Origin: DASSJM01 sp036280655
GTDB lineage: Bacteria > Actinomycetota > UBA4738 > HRBIN12
Assembly: GCA_036280655.1 (NCBI GenBank)
Contig: DASUQI010000066.1
Location: forward strand, 1-37,380
Direction: 5' to 3'
DNA length: 37,380 bases
Each line of letters opens with the position of its first letter. The stretch's first letter is position 1. Under the pieces are notes generated by a model. That model was not told the DNA's origin. It saw only the letters and a list, made by a program, of their open reading frames with translations, and did no database searches. Shown here piece by piece: positions 7,222-14,304 of this stretch. Made by a program: the position numbers and the translations under genes.

Positions 7222-8190
7222 TCAGTTCGTCATCCGGGGAAGTTCGTCGAGCGCGGCCTCGACGTCGGACTCGCTCCACAGCGATGCCCACCGGTCGAGG
7301 ATGACGCCGTCGTCGCCGACCAGGTAGAGCCACGGCTCGGTGAGGTCGCCGCTCGGGGTCTGGAGCCACTCGGCCGCCGCCTCGTTGAGCACCTGCTCCT
7401 GGTAGTCCTTCCAGATCTCGACGTGGATGAACACGGCGCGGTCCCCGTATCGGGCGGCGAGCTCCTGGACCATGTCGGTCACCGGGCCGCAGAACCGGCT
7501 CACGCAGAACACCGGCGTCGCGAACAGGACCAGCGCCGGCCGCCCCTCCGCGATCGCGCGCGCGATCGTCCACTCGTGGAGCTCGGGGTCGGGGATCTCA
7601 CCCGTCGTCGCGGCTCGGGAGTCGATCGCGCCCTGGGGCACGCCCTTCGAGTCGAGCGTCAGGTTCTCGGTCGGCTTCGCTCGGTCGCCGGGGGCGGGGA
7701 TCTGGGGAGCGTCGAGCACCGGGACGGTGGCCTCGGCGGTCTGGGTCCCCATGCCTTGCACGACGACCGTGACCTCGGCCGTCCAGAAGCCCGGCTGGTC
7801 GAACGTCACGTCGTCCGCCTGGTACACCCCGCGGCCCTCGTTCGGCGACGTGACGGCCGGCCCGCCGTTCCGGTCGGGCGTCCCGTAGGTCGGGACGAAG
7901 GTCGCGGTCGCCTCCGGGCCAGGCTGGGGCTCGGTCGGTTCGGCCGCGGTCCCCACGAAGGAGAAGGTCACCTCGGCATCGCCGAAGCTGATCAGCTTGT
8001 TGTCGTTCCGGACGAGGCCGAACGAGACGCGCTGGGGATCGCCCGCGAACAGGTCAGAGGTCGCCGGGACCGCGACGATCTGCGAGGTCGCCGTCGGTCC
8101 GGTGGACGCCGGCGGCTCGTCGGACGAGCACGCCGCGGCGAGCAGCGAGAGGGCGAGACCGGCCATAACCATGCGGCGCATGACACCCAT
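7222..8190 (-). CDS. Thioredoxin-like lipoprotein
   Basis: 322 residues. A short signal peptide ends in a lipobox, SLLAAAC, so Cys21 should be lipidated and the protein held on the outer face of the membrane. A beta-rich middle part (about 35-165, SFGLVRNDNKLISFGD onwards) resembles an Ig-like or periplasmic domain. The last 150 residues look like a thioredoxin fold: ALVLFATPVFC, a CVSRFC motif with four residues between the cysteines instead of two, then VFIHVEIWKD and EPWLYLVGDDG. Redox or thiol-transfer activity outside the cell is inferred; the unusual spacing leaves open a non-catalytic role. An alternative ATG lies three codons in, at 8181. The rhomboid gene starts 42 nt downstream. Confidence 0.8.
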   Translation of the reverse strand: MGVMRRMVMAGLALSLLAAACSSDEPPASTGPTATSQIVAVPATSDLFAGDPQRVSFGLVRNDNKLISFGDAEVTFSFVGTAAEPTEPQPGPEATATFVPTYGTPDRNGGPAVTSPNEGRGVYQADDVTFDQPGFWTAEVTVVVQGMGTQTAEATVPVLDAPQIPAPGDRAKPTENLTLDSKGVPQGAIDSRAATTGEIPDPELHEWTIARAIAEGRPALVLFATPVFCVSRFCGPVTDMVQELAARYGDRAVFIHVEIWKDYQEQVLNEAAAEWLQTPSGDLTEPWLYLVGDDGVILDRWASLWSESDVEAALDELPRMTN

Positions 8191-8219
8191 CTTCGCCGGT
8201 GGACGCGCTTTGCGTCAGG

Positions 8220-8624
8220 TCAGGCCGAACAGGCCCCCGCGTTGAGGCCGATCACCCGGATCGCCGAGGCGGTTGCCTCCGCGAGGATCGCCACGTGATC
8301 GGCGATCTCGGCGGGCGGCTCCTCCTTCTCCAGGTCGGTCTCGACCACGGACTTGGCCTCGAGGAGTGTGCCGGTGGCCGCGGGATCCTCCTCCTGCGCG
8401 ACCTCCGCGATGTGGTGAAGGGTCTCGTGGGCACGGTTGTTGAAGGCTGCCTGGACCTCGTCGAACGCCGTCACGCGCCCCTCGGCGATGCCACAGAGCG
8501 CCGCCATCGCCTCGTCGGCCTGGTCCTGGGTGACGCCGCCGTGCAGGTCGGTCGCGTCGTCCCCGTTCGCGCCGCAGGCGACCGTCGCGAGGGCGAGCAG
8601 CACCGACAGGCCGATGGATCGCAT
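8220..8624 (-). CDS. Small predicted lipoprotein, unknown function
   Basis: 134 residues with signal peptide and lipobox LATVAC (Cys17). The mature part is mainly predicted helix and acidic (GDDATDLHGG, VAQEEDPAATG, LEKEEPP), with two further cysteines, in ALCGIAEG and near the C-terminus in GACSA, that might form a disulfide. I do not recognise a family. It sits between the thioredoxin-like lipoprotein and the alkyltransferase gene on the same strand. Its start is supported by AGGA a few nt upstream and by the signal peptide. Confidence 0.65.
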   Translation of the reverse strand: MRSIGLSVLLALATVACGANGDDATDLHGGVTQDQADEAMAALCGIAEGRVTAFDEVQAAFNNRAHETLHHIAEVAQEEDPAATGTLLEAKSVVETDLEKEEPPAEIADHVAILAEATASAIRVIGLNAGACSA

Positions 8625-8636
8625 CCGGTCATCCTG

Positions 8637-9281
8637 TCACGGGGCCGTCGGTTCCCCGACCTCCTCGGCGTCGATCGCGCCCTCGAGGTTGAGCAGGAAC
8701 GCCTTGCGCCAGGGGTCGCCGCCGTACTTGCCGATCCCGCCGCCCGATGGCACGACGCGGTGGCACGGCACGACGATCGGCAGCGGGTTGTCGTGGAGCG
8801 CGTTGCCGGCCGCCCGGGCGGCGCGGGGGCTCCCCGCCTTGCCAGCCACCTCGCGGTACGTCGACACCGACCCGAACGGGATCGCGGCGGTGGCCTCGAG
8901 CACCCGGCGCGAGAACCCCTCGGACGTGAGCGACCAGTCGAGCGGCGTCCGGAAGCGGCGGATGCGGCCCTCGAAGTACGCGTCGAGCTGACGGCGCGCG
9001 GCCTCGGTCCGCCTCGGATCCTCGAGCACCCGGGGCGAGAGCGAACCGGCGAGCTCCTCGAGGACGTGGTCGGGGTCGGCGTCGGGGAACTCGAGCCGGA
9101 CGAGTCCGCGCCGCGTACAGGCGACCATCAAGCGACCGAGCGGCGTGTCGACGTACGAGAACCCGACGTCGACCAGCCCGTCGCGGTGCGCCCGCGCGAT
9201 CGTCGTCTCGCCGAGGCGCCGCGCGACCTCGCGCAGCTCGTCGTCCACCTCGATCGTCGGCATCGAATCCGTCGTCGTCAT
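8637..9281 (-). CDS. ogt: Methylated-DNA--protein-cysteine S-methyltransferase
   Basis: Suicide repair enzyme that moves alkyl groups from O6-alkylguanine in DNA to its own cysteine. 214 residues. The C-terminal catalytic domain contains IPFGSVSTYREVA (helix-turn-helix and DNA contact), AARAAGNALHDNPLP and the active-site motif VVPCHRVV, with acceptor Cys about 173, then GGIGKYGG. The N-terminal part (about 1-110) is a ribonuclease-H-like Ogt domain. ATG 9281 follows a strong AGGAGGTG ribosome site 4 nt upstream. Its first bases overlap the stop of the ECF sigma gene (ATGA), so the two are translationally coupled. Stress- or alkylation-linked expression is inferred. Confidence 0.94.
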   Translation of the reverse strand: MTTTDSMPTIEVDDELREVARRLGETTIARAHRDGLVDVGFSYVDTPLGRLMVACTRRGLVRLEFPDADPDHVLEELAGSLSPRVLEDPRRTEAARRQLDAYFEGRIRRFRTPLDWSLTSEGFSRRVLEATAAIPFGSVSTYREVAGKAGSPRAARAAGNALHDNPLPIVVPCHRVVPSGGGIGKYGGDPWRKAFLLNLEGAIDAEEVGEPTAP

Positions 9282-9802
9282 GTCGACACCTCCTGCATCG
9301 CTCGCATCGAGCGGAGCTTCTTCCGCCCCTCGTACGCGTTGGCCCGCGCCGCGTCCTCCGAGACGCCGAGCGCGTCGGCGACCTGCGCGTACGACAGGTC
9401 GAGCACGTACCGCTGGATCACCGCGGCTCGCTGCATCGGCGGGAGCGTCCCGACCGCGAGCCAGAGCTCGGGATCGCCGTCCGCGGCCTCCGGCGCCGCC
9501 CGCTCCGGCACGTCCTCGACCGGCACCGGCCGCCGCCGTTCGCCCCGCCAGTGATCCAACGCCTTGCGCGTGGCGATCGTGAGGAGCCATCCGCGGAGGT
9601 TCGACGCGTCGCGGAGGTCCGGGTAGGCGCGGAGCGCCGACAGGAACGTCTCCTGGAAGCAGTCCTCGGCCGCCTGCCTGCCGACCGAGGCCACGAGGAA
9701 CCGGAGCACGTCGGTCCGGTGCTCCTCGAGCAGCCGTTGGAACGGCGGCAGGTTCGCGCGCGTCGGGCTCATCCGTGGCGGGCTCATCTCTGGCGGGCAC
9801 AT
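9278..9802 (-). CDS. ECF-type RNA polymerase sigma factor
   Basis: 174 residues, usual ECF length. The sigma region 2 signature is FQRLLEEHRTDVLRFL, QAAEDCFQETFLSALR and NLRGWLLTIATRKALDHWR. Region 4 reads LPPMQRAAVIQRYVLDLSYA with the helix-turn-helix VADALGVSEDAARANAYEG. Such factors direct polymerase to stress or envelope regulons. No anti-sigma gene is adjacent; the downstream partner is the DNA repair alkyltransferase, overlapping by 4 nt. Three ATG codons spaced five codons apart (9802, 9787, 9772) could start it and none has a clear ribosome site; the first is reported. Confidence 0.9.
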   Translation of the reverse strand: MCPPEMSPPRMSPTRANLPPFQRLLEEHRTDVLRFLVASVGRQAAEDCFQETFLSALRAYPDLRDASNLRGWLLTIATRKALDHWRGERRRPVPVEDVPERAAPEAADGDPELWLAVGTLPPMQRAAVIQRYVLDLSYAQVADALGVSEDAARANAYEGRKKLRSMRAMQEVST

Positions 9803-9842
9803 CCCGACGTAGAACGGCGCCGACGCCGCCCGCGTGAGATCC

Positions 9843-10571
9843 CTACACGACCGGCCACGGGAACGGCCTCCCCGGCCCGGGCTCGGGGAAGCGACCCGAT
9901 CGCAGCAGCTCGCGGAGCCGATCGTCCGTCGCCTCGACCTCCGCCGGGGACAGGAGCGTCCGGAGGCGGGCCCCGAGGGGGTCCGACCGCAGGCGGGCGC
10001 CGAACGCCTCGAGGTCGCCCGCCGCGCCGGGCGGGATCGGCTCGCCGGCGAACTCCCAGATCACGGTCCGGAGCTTGGGCTCCTCGTGGAAGCACACGCC
10101 GTGGTCGACGACGAACAGCTCGCCGTCCTCGCCGAGCAGGCAGTGGCCCGACTTGCGGTCGGCGTTGTTGACGACGACGTCGAACAGCGCCACGCGCCGG
10201 AAGTCGTCGGGCCGCTCTTCCTGCATCGTCAGGTAGTGACGGTCGGGGTCGAACGCGACGAACCGCTGCACGGATCCTGGCCCCTGCGGCCCGTCCCGCA
10301 GGACCGTCGGCGGCACCCGCGGCCAGCCGAGGTCGCTCGCCACGACGAATGCCGCCACCTCGCGGGCCGCGAGGCTCCCCTCGGGGAAGTCCCAGAGCGG
10401 CGCCTCCCCCGAGCGCGGCTTGTAGACGGCGAGCGCGTGCTCGCCCCCGCCGCTCACGCGGGCGAGGAAGGTGAAGTTCGAGGCGCGGGGGAGGAGCCCG
10501 AGGACCTCGAGGTCGCCGGTCTCGAGCAGCGTCAGGGTCTCAGGAGCCGCGACGCCCTCCCGCTTGCTCAC
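9843..10571 (-). CDS. SCO1664 family protein (PI3/4-kinase-like fold)
   Basis: 242 residues, matching the usual length of this actinobacterial family. It has a kinase-like ATP-site segment (ALAVYKPRSGEAPLWDF), followed by LFDVVVNNADRKSGHCLL and FVVDHGVCFHEEPKLRTV, the catalytic and metal-binding loops of phosphatidylinositol-kinase-like proteins. The biochemical substrate is unknown. GTG 10571 is chosen because it overlaps the DUF3090 stop as GTGA. The neighbours, DUF3090 and a histidine phosphatase, are the conserved partners of this family in Actinomycetota. In many of those genomes mshC (mycothiol ligase) follows; here an ECF sigma gene follows instead. Confidence 0.85.
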   Translation of the reverse strand: MSKREGVAAPETLTLLETGDLEVLGLLPRASNFTFLARVSGGGEHALAVYKPRSGEAPLWDFPEGSLAAREVAAFVVASDLGWPRVPPTVLRDGPQGPGSVQRFVAFDPDRHYLTMQEERPDDFRRVALFDVVVNNADRKSGHCLLGEDGELFVVDHGVCFHEEPKLRTVIWEFAGEPIPPGAAGDLEAFGARLRSDPLGARLRTLLSPAEVEATDDRLRELLRSGRFPEPGPGRPFPWPVV

Positions 10572-11095
10572 CGGCCGGCGGCCTCCCGATGGCCGTTCAT
10601 CGCGGGGCACATGTGGCCCTCCGGGTCCATCGGGTTCCCGCAGAACCGGCACTTCGGCCGCCCGCGCGCCGCCACGGCTGCCCCGTGACGGGCGAGCGCG
10701 AACATCTGCTCCCGCGTGGCCCACATGCGGACGCGGGCGGGCTCCGGGAGGTCGTCGTCGCCGGCCTCCTCCTCGCCCGGCGTCTCGACGAGCTCCTCGA
10801 GCTCGAGCAGCATGAGGTCGCGGTCCTCCGCGTAGCCGATCGAGAGCCGGCCGGCGCGCCACAGCGGCTCGAGCGGGACGTCGAGCTCGAGCGCCTCCTC
10901 CTGCGGGCCCTCGCCGGTCTCGCGGCCGACGGACGCGAGGATCTCGAGGATCGAGGTGCCGAGCAGCTCGACCTGCTCCTTCTCGACGACGATCGTGATG
11001 ACGCGCTCGCCCTGTTTGGCCTGGATGAAGAACGTGCGCTGCCCGGGCTCGCCGACCGTGCCCGTCGTCAGCTTGTCGACCGGATCGAGATCCAT
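10568..11095 (-). CDS. DUF3090 domain-containing protein
   Basis: 175 residues. The conserved start, MDLDPVDKLTTGTVG, and the central GQRTFFIQAKQGERVITIVV are DUF3090 signatures. A C-terminal cluster CRFCGNPMDPEGHMCP resembles a small zinc-binding knuckle. The function of the family is not established; in Actinomycetota it is encoded between the SCO1664 protein and a histidine phosphatase, as here, which suggests a shared pathway. The ATG lies 5 nt after the phosphatase stop codon, and its stop overlaps the next start by 4 nt, so all three are probably one operon. Confidence 0.88.
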   Translation of the reverse strand: MDLDPVDKLTTGTVGEPGQRTFFIQAKQGERVITIVVEKEQVELLGTSILEILASVGRETGEGPQEEALELDVPLEPLWRAGRLSIGYAEDRDLMLLELEELVETPGEEEAGDDDLPEPARVRMWATREQMFALARHGAAVAARGRPKCRFCGNPMDPEGHMCPAMNGHREAAGR

Positions 11096-11100
11096 GGGAC

Positions 11101-11742
11101 CTATCCTCGCAGCCTTCGGCCGGACGGCCGGGCCGGGCGGAGCGCCGAGAGGTCGCCGGTGTCGTTCATCTTCACGATCCGGGGGACGCCGTTGCTCATC
11201 GCGACCGCCGTGACCGAGCCGGTGTCGATCACCAGGCGCTGGAGGTGGTCGGCGTGCATGCCGGCGAGGTGCGCGACGAGCAGGCGGATCACGTCCGCGT
11301 GCGAGACGACCACGACCACGCCGCGCGCGTGCTCGTCGGCGATCGCGCGCAGCTCGTCGGCCGCGCGCGCCTGCACCTCGAGCAGGCTCTCGCCGCCGGG
11401 GAAGCGCGCCCCCGACGGCGCGAACATCACCTGCCGCCACAGCTTGGTCCTGCGGAGCTGCGAGATCGGGCGGCCCGTCCAGTCGCCGTAGTCGACCTCG
11501 ATCAGGCCTCGGCGGATCCGCACCGGGAGCGACCGGGCCTTCGCGAGCGGGGCGGCCGTCTCGCGACAGCGTTCGAGCGGGCTCGAGTAGATCGCGCGCA
11601 CCGGGACGCCCTCCAGGCGTTCGGGCAGGCCCGCCGCCTCTCGACGGCCGAGCTCGTTGAGATGCACGCCGGCCGCCCACCCCGTCAGGCGGTTGCCGGC
11701 GGCGTCGGTGTGGCCATGACGCACGAGCAGCAGCGTCGTCAC
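11101..11742 (-). CDS. Histidine phosphatase family protein (MSMEG_4193-type)
   Basis: 213 residues with the phosphohistidine motif LLVRHGHTDAAG near the start, an Arg in YSSPLERCRETA, the catalytic Glu region IEVDYGDWTG, and the second His in VVVVSHADVI. The protein should hydrolyse a phosphomonoester or act as a mutase; the substrate is unknown. The start is GTG, 7 nt after a TACGCT box, so a leaderless transcript is likely. It is the first gene of the phosphatase/DUF3090/SCO1664 operon. Confidence 0.9.
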   Translation of the reverse strand: MTTLLLVRHGHTDAAGNRLTGWAAGVHLNELGRREAAGLPERLEGVPVRAIYSSPLERCRETAAPLAKARSLPVRIRRGLIEVDYGDWTGRPISQLRRTKLWRQVMFAPSGARFPGGESLLEVQARAADELRAIADEHARGVVVVVSHADVIRLLVAHLAGMHADHLQRLVIDTGSVTAVAMSNGVPRIVKMNDTGDLSALRPARPSGRRLRG

Positions 11743-11749
11743 GGGCCGT

Positions 11750-11755
11750 AGCGTA
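11750..11755 (-). promoter_or_regulatory. -10 box TACGCT of the phosphatase operon
   Basis: TACGCT on the minus strand ends 7 nt before the GTG start of the phosphatase gene. The distance places transcription at or near the start codon, as for other genes in this window. No clear -35 is seen. Confidence 0.45.
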
Positions 11756-11781
11756 CCCGCGTCACTCAGAGCGCCCGGCGC

Positions 11782-12945
11782 TCAGGCCCCGGTCGCCGAG
11801 GTCGGGATCGCAGGCAGGCGGACCTCGAACCGCGTCCCCTGCCCGAGCTCGCTCGAGATGTCGATCGTGCCGCCGTGGTTCTCGACGACGTGCTTCACGA
11901 TCGACAGGCCGAGCCCGGTCCCGCCGGTCTCCCTCGACCGCGCCCGGTCCACGCGGTAGAAGCGCTCGAAGATCCGGGGGACGTCCCGCGTCGGGATGCC
12001 GAGGCCGGTGTCGAGAACCGTCAGCACGACCTCGCCGTTGCGGCTCCCGAGGCCGACCTCGACCCGCCCGCCCGGTCGCGTGTAGCGGATCGCGTTGTCG
12101 ACGAGGTTGCGGACGAGCAGCGCGAGGTCGCGGCCGGATCCGCGGACGCGCGGCACCCGCTCCGCCGACACGTCGAGGGCGACGCCCGCCTCGGCCGCGG
12201 GGTCCTCGAACCGCTCGCTCTCGTCGCGGACGACGGCGTCGAGCGCCACCGACTCGTCGAGCTCGCTGCCGGTCTCGAGCCGGGACAGGTCCAGGAGGTC
12301 CGAGACGATCCGCGCGAGGCGCGCCGCCTCGCGTTCGAGCTGCGCGGCGAACCGCGGTACCACCGGCGGATCCTCGGTAGCCGCCGTCCGGATCGTCTCG
12401 GCGGCGGCCTGGATCGAGGCGGCGGGGGTCTTCAGCTCGTGCGACGCGTTCGCGACGAAGTCGCGACGGGTCTGCTCGAGGCGCCTGGTCTGCGTGACGT
12501 CGTCCACGACGAGCACGACCGAGCCGTCGGGGGTGGGCAGGACGGCGCCTCGCAGGATCCGTGCGGGCGAGCCCGTCTCCGCCTCAGCCGTCTCGACCTC
12601 TCCCGACGCGAGGGCGGTCACCGCCGCGTCCTTCAACCAGTGGGGGAGCAGGGCGTCCATCGACGCAGGCGCGGACCCCAGGTGGCGCTCGGCCGAAGGG
12701 TTCGCGAACCGCGTCGAGCCGTCCGGTCCGAACAGGAGGACGCCCTCGGTCATCGCCGAGAGGATCTGCGACGCGGATCGGCGCTCGTCCTCCGAGGCCT
12801 CCAGCGCCCGACGGAGCTCCTCGGTGCCTCGCTCGTGAGCCTGGGCGGCGAGGCGTGCGCGAGCCCGCTCGCGGCGCCAGCCGACGAGCGCCACGGCGGC
12901 GACCACGAGCCCGAGGGCCATCAGGAGGAAGGGCAGCGCCTCCAT
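11782..12945 (-). CDS. phoR: Phosphate-sensing type sensor histidine kinase (PhoR/SenX3-like)
   Basis: 387 residues. One N-terminal membrane helix (about residues 3-22), a short coiled linker, a PAS-like domain (about 60-155, from TEGVLLFGPDGSTRFANP) and a HisKA/HATPase core. Phospho-acceptor His169 lies in ANASHELKTP; the N-box is VRNLVDNAIRYT, G1 is LDTGLGIP, the F-box is IFERFYRVD and G2 is GGTGLGLSIV. This matches SenX3/PhoR kinases, which phosphorylate a PhoP/RegX3 regulator on phosphate limitation. Start ATG 12945 fits a leaderless mRNA from the TACACT box 8 nt upstream; GTG 12966 is less likely. It is divergent from pstS across the PHO box, while its probable regulator lies at the far end of the pst operon. 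Confidence 0.92.
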   Translation of the reverse strand: MEALPFLLMALGLVVAAVALVGWRRERARARLAAQAHERGTEELRRALEASEDERRSASQILSAMTEGVLLFGPDGSTRFANPSAERHLGSAPASMDALLPHWLKDAAVTALASGEVETAEAETGSPARILRGAVLPTPDGSVVLVVDDVTQTRRLEQTRRDFVANASHELKTPAASIQAAAETIRTAATEDPPVVPRFAAQLEREAARLARIVSDLLDLSRLETGSELDESVALDAVVRDESERFEDPAAEAGVALDVSAERVPRVRGSGRDLALLVRNLVDNAIRYTRPGGRVEVGLGSRNGEVVLTVLDTGLGIPTRDVPRIFERFYRVDRARSRETGGTGLGLSIVKHVVENHGGTIDISSELGQGTRFEVRLPAIPTSATGA

Positions 12946-12953
12946 CGCCGCCG

Positions 12954-12959
12954 AGTGTA
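12954..12959 (-). promoter_or_regulatory. -10 box TACACT of phoR
   Basis: Minus-strand TACACT ends 8 nt before the phoR ATG. The intergenic region upstream holds the PHO box, so phoR could share PhoP control with pstS. Confidence 0.5.
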
Positions 12960-13018
12960 GAAGCACGTGCCGGGCCGGGAACCCCGAACGGCCATGTGCC
13001 GTTCACGCGTCCGGGGGC

Positions 13019-13062
13019 GTTCATCCTCCGTTCACACGCGCGCCTGAGCGCGTTCACCGCGC
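13019..13062 (+). promoter_or_regulatory. PHO box: 11-nt direct repeats upstream of pstS
   Basis: Four contiguous 11-nt units start at 13019, 13030, 13041 and 13052. Units 1, 2 and 4 begin GTTCATC, GTTCACA and GTTCACC; unit 3 (CGCCTGAGCGC) is divergent. This is the layout of actinobacterial PhoP sites, whose consensus unit begins G(G/T)TCA. A further GTTCAC lies out of phase at 13001. The box ends 5 nt before the likely -10, where it replaces a -35. PhoP-P from the adjacent system should activate pstS here, and may act on divergent phoR. Confidence 0.75.
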
Positions 13063-13067
13063 ATGGC

Positions 13068-13073
13068 TACCGT
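13068..13073 (+). promoter_or_regulatory. Likely -10 box TACCGT of pstS
   Basis: TACCGT follows the last PHO repeat by 5 nt, and no good -35 lies upstream, as expected for an activator-dependent promoter. It predicts a leader of roughly 30-35 nt carrying the AAGGAGG ribosome site. Confidence 0.45.
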
Positions 13074-13113
13074 CCCGCCGGATGCCCGACCTTCGACCGC
13101 AAGGAGGATGCGG

Positions 13114-14145
13114 ATGGGGAAGCGAAGGAAGTGGTTGACGCTCGTCGCCTCGCTCTCGGCGCTGTCGCTGGTCGCGGCGGCCTGCGGCGGCGATGACGAC
13201 GACGGGGGTGGAGCGACCGGGGAGACGTCTGAAGAGGTGACGGGATCCCTCAACATCTCCGGCTCATCGACGGTGGAGCCCATCACCTCGCTGGTAGCCG
13301 AGAAGTTCATCGGCCAGAACCCGGGCGTCGACGTGGCGGTCGACGGCCCGGGGACGAGCGACGGCTTCGAGCTCTTCTGCAACGGCGAGACCGACATCAG
13401 CGACGCGTCGCGTCCGATCGAAGAGGAAGAGGTCACGGCCTGCGAGGAGAGCGGGATCACCCCGATCGAGATCGAGGTAGCACTCGACGCGCTCTCGGTC
13501 GTCGTGAACCCGGCAAATCCGATGGAGTGCGTGAGCCTGCAGGATCTGTATGCACTCCTCGGACCGGAGTCCGAGGGCTTCGGCACATGGAGTGACGCGG
13601 ACGCGCTCGCGACCGAGGTCGGCGGCAACGGCGGTTTCCCCGACATGCCGCTGACGATCGTCGCGCCCGGTGAGGAGTCCGGCACCTACGGGTCGTTCAT
13701 CGACCTCGTCGGCACGGAGGACATCGCACTTGAGCAGGGCGTCTCCGAGGACGCCGCCGGTGGGCTCCGACCCGACTACCAGATCTCGGCGGACGACAAC
13801 GTGATCATCCAGAACGCCGCCGACACCGAGGGAGGACTCGGGTTCGTCGGCTTCTCCTTCGCGGAGCAGGCGGGCGATTCCGTCAAGGAGCTCCAGGTCG
13901 ATGGCGGTGAGGGCTGCGTCGAGCCGAGTCCCGAGACGGTCATCGACGGGAGCTATCCGCTCGGTCGATCGCTCTTCATCTACGTGAACGCGACCAAGCT
14001 CGAGGAGAACCCCGCGCTCGGGCCGTTCGTGGACTTCTATTTGTCGGACGAGGGCATCGCCTCGGTCGAAGAAGTCCTGTACGTCCCGCTGCCGGCCGAC
14101 CGGCTCGAGGCCGCCCGGTCCGCGTGGGAAACGGCGAGCGCCTGA
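13114..14145 (+). CDS. pstS: Phosphate ABC transporter substrate-binding lipoprotein
   Basis: 343 residues. The signal peptide ends in lipobox SLVAAAC, followed by an acidic Gly/Asp linker (GGDDDDGGG). The mature part is a periplasmic-binding fold with the phosphate-contact motif SGSSTVEP near its start, GTSDGFELFCNGETDISDAS, and the second contact motif EESGTYGSF. It captures phosphate outside the membrane and hands it to PstCA. ATG 14 nt into the AAGGAGG region (13114) has 6 nt spacing from AGGAGG at 13102-13107; the ATG at 13108 touches that site and is too close. First gene of the pst operon under the PHO box. Confidence 0.96.
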   Translation: MGKRRKWLTLVASLSALSLVAAACGGDDDDGGGATGETSEEVTGSLNISGSSTVEPITSLVAEKFIGQNPGVDVAVDGPGTSDGFELFCNGETDISDASRPIEEEEVTACEESGITPIEIEVALDALSVVVNPANPMECVSLQDLYALLGPESEGFGTWSDADALATEVGGNGGFPDMPLTIVAPGEESGTYGSFIDLVGTEDIALEQGVSEDAAGGLRPDYQISADDNVIIQNAADTEGGLGFVGFSFAEQAGDSVKELQVDGGEGCVEPSPETVIDGSYPLGRSLFIYVNATKLEENPALGPFVDFYLSDEGIASVEEVLYVPLPADRLEAARSAWETASA

Positions 14146-14186
14146 TGCGCGGCGGCGCGACGGACACCGTCGCGCGGCTGGATGGG

Positions 14187-14216
14187 AGGAGGGCCGGGCT
14201 GGCGCCCGGCCCTCCT
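14187..14216 (+). terminator. Strong hairpin between pstS and pstC
   Basis: A perfect 13-bp GC-rich stem (14187-14199 with 14204-14216) surrounds a TGGC loop. Only TT and then CAA follow, so termination may be partial. Position after the first gene of the operon would let pstS mRNA accumulate above pstCAB and may also protect the 3' end. Confidence 0.65.
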
Positions 14217-14304
14217 TCAACGGGTGCGGGCGGAGGGATCTGGGACCGACGGCGGCGTTCCCTGATACAACCTGGGCGGGTAACCCGGAAGAGGTAACGA
14301 CACG

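Noticed and set aside
8637..9800. A 387-residue fusion of a sigma-shadow and the alkyltransferase
   Set aside because: The N-terminal part is an out-of-frame reading of the ECF sigma gene; the ATG at 9281 with AGGAGGTG gives the real alkyltransferase.
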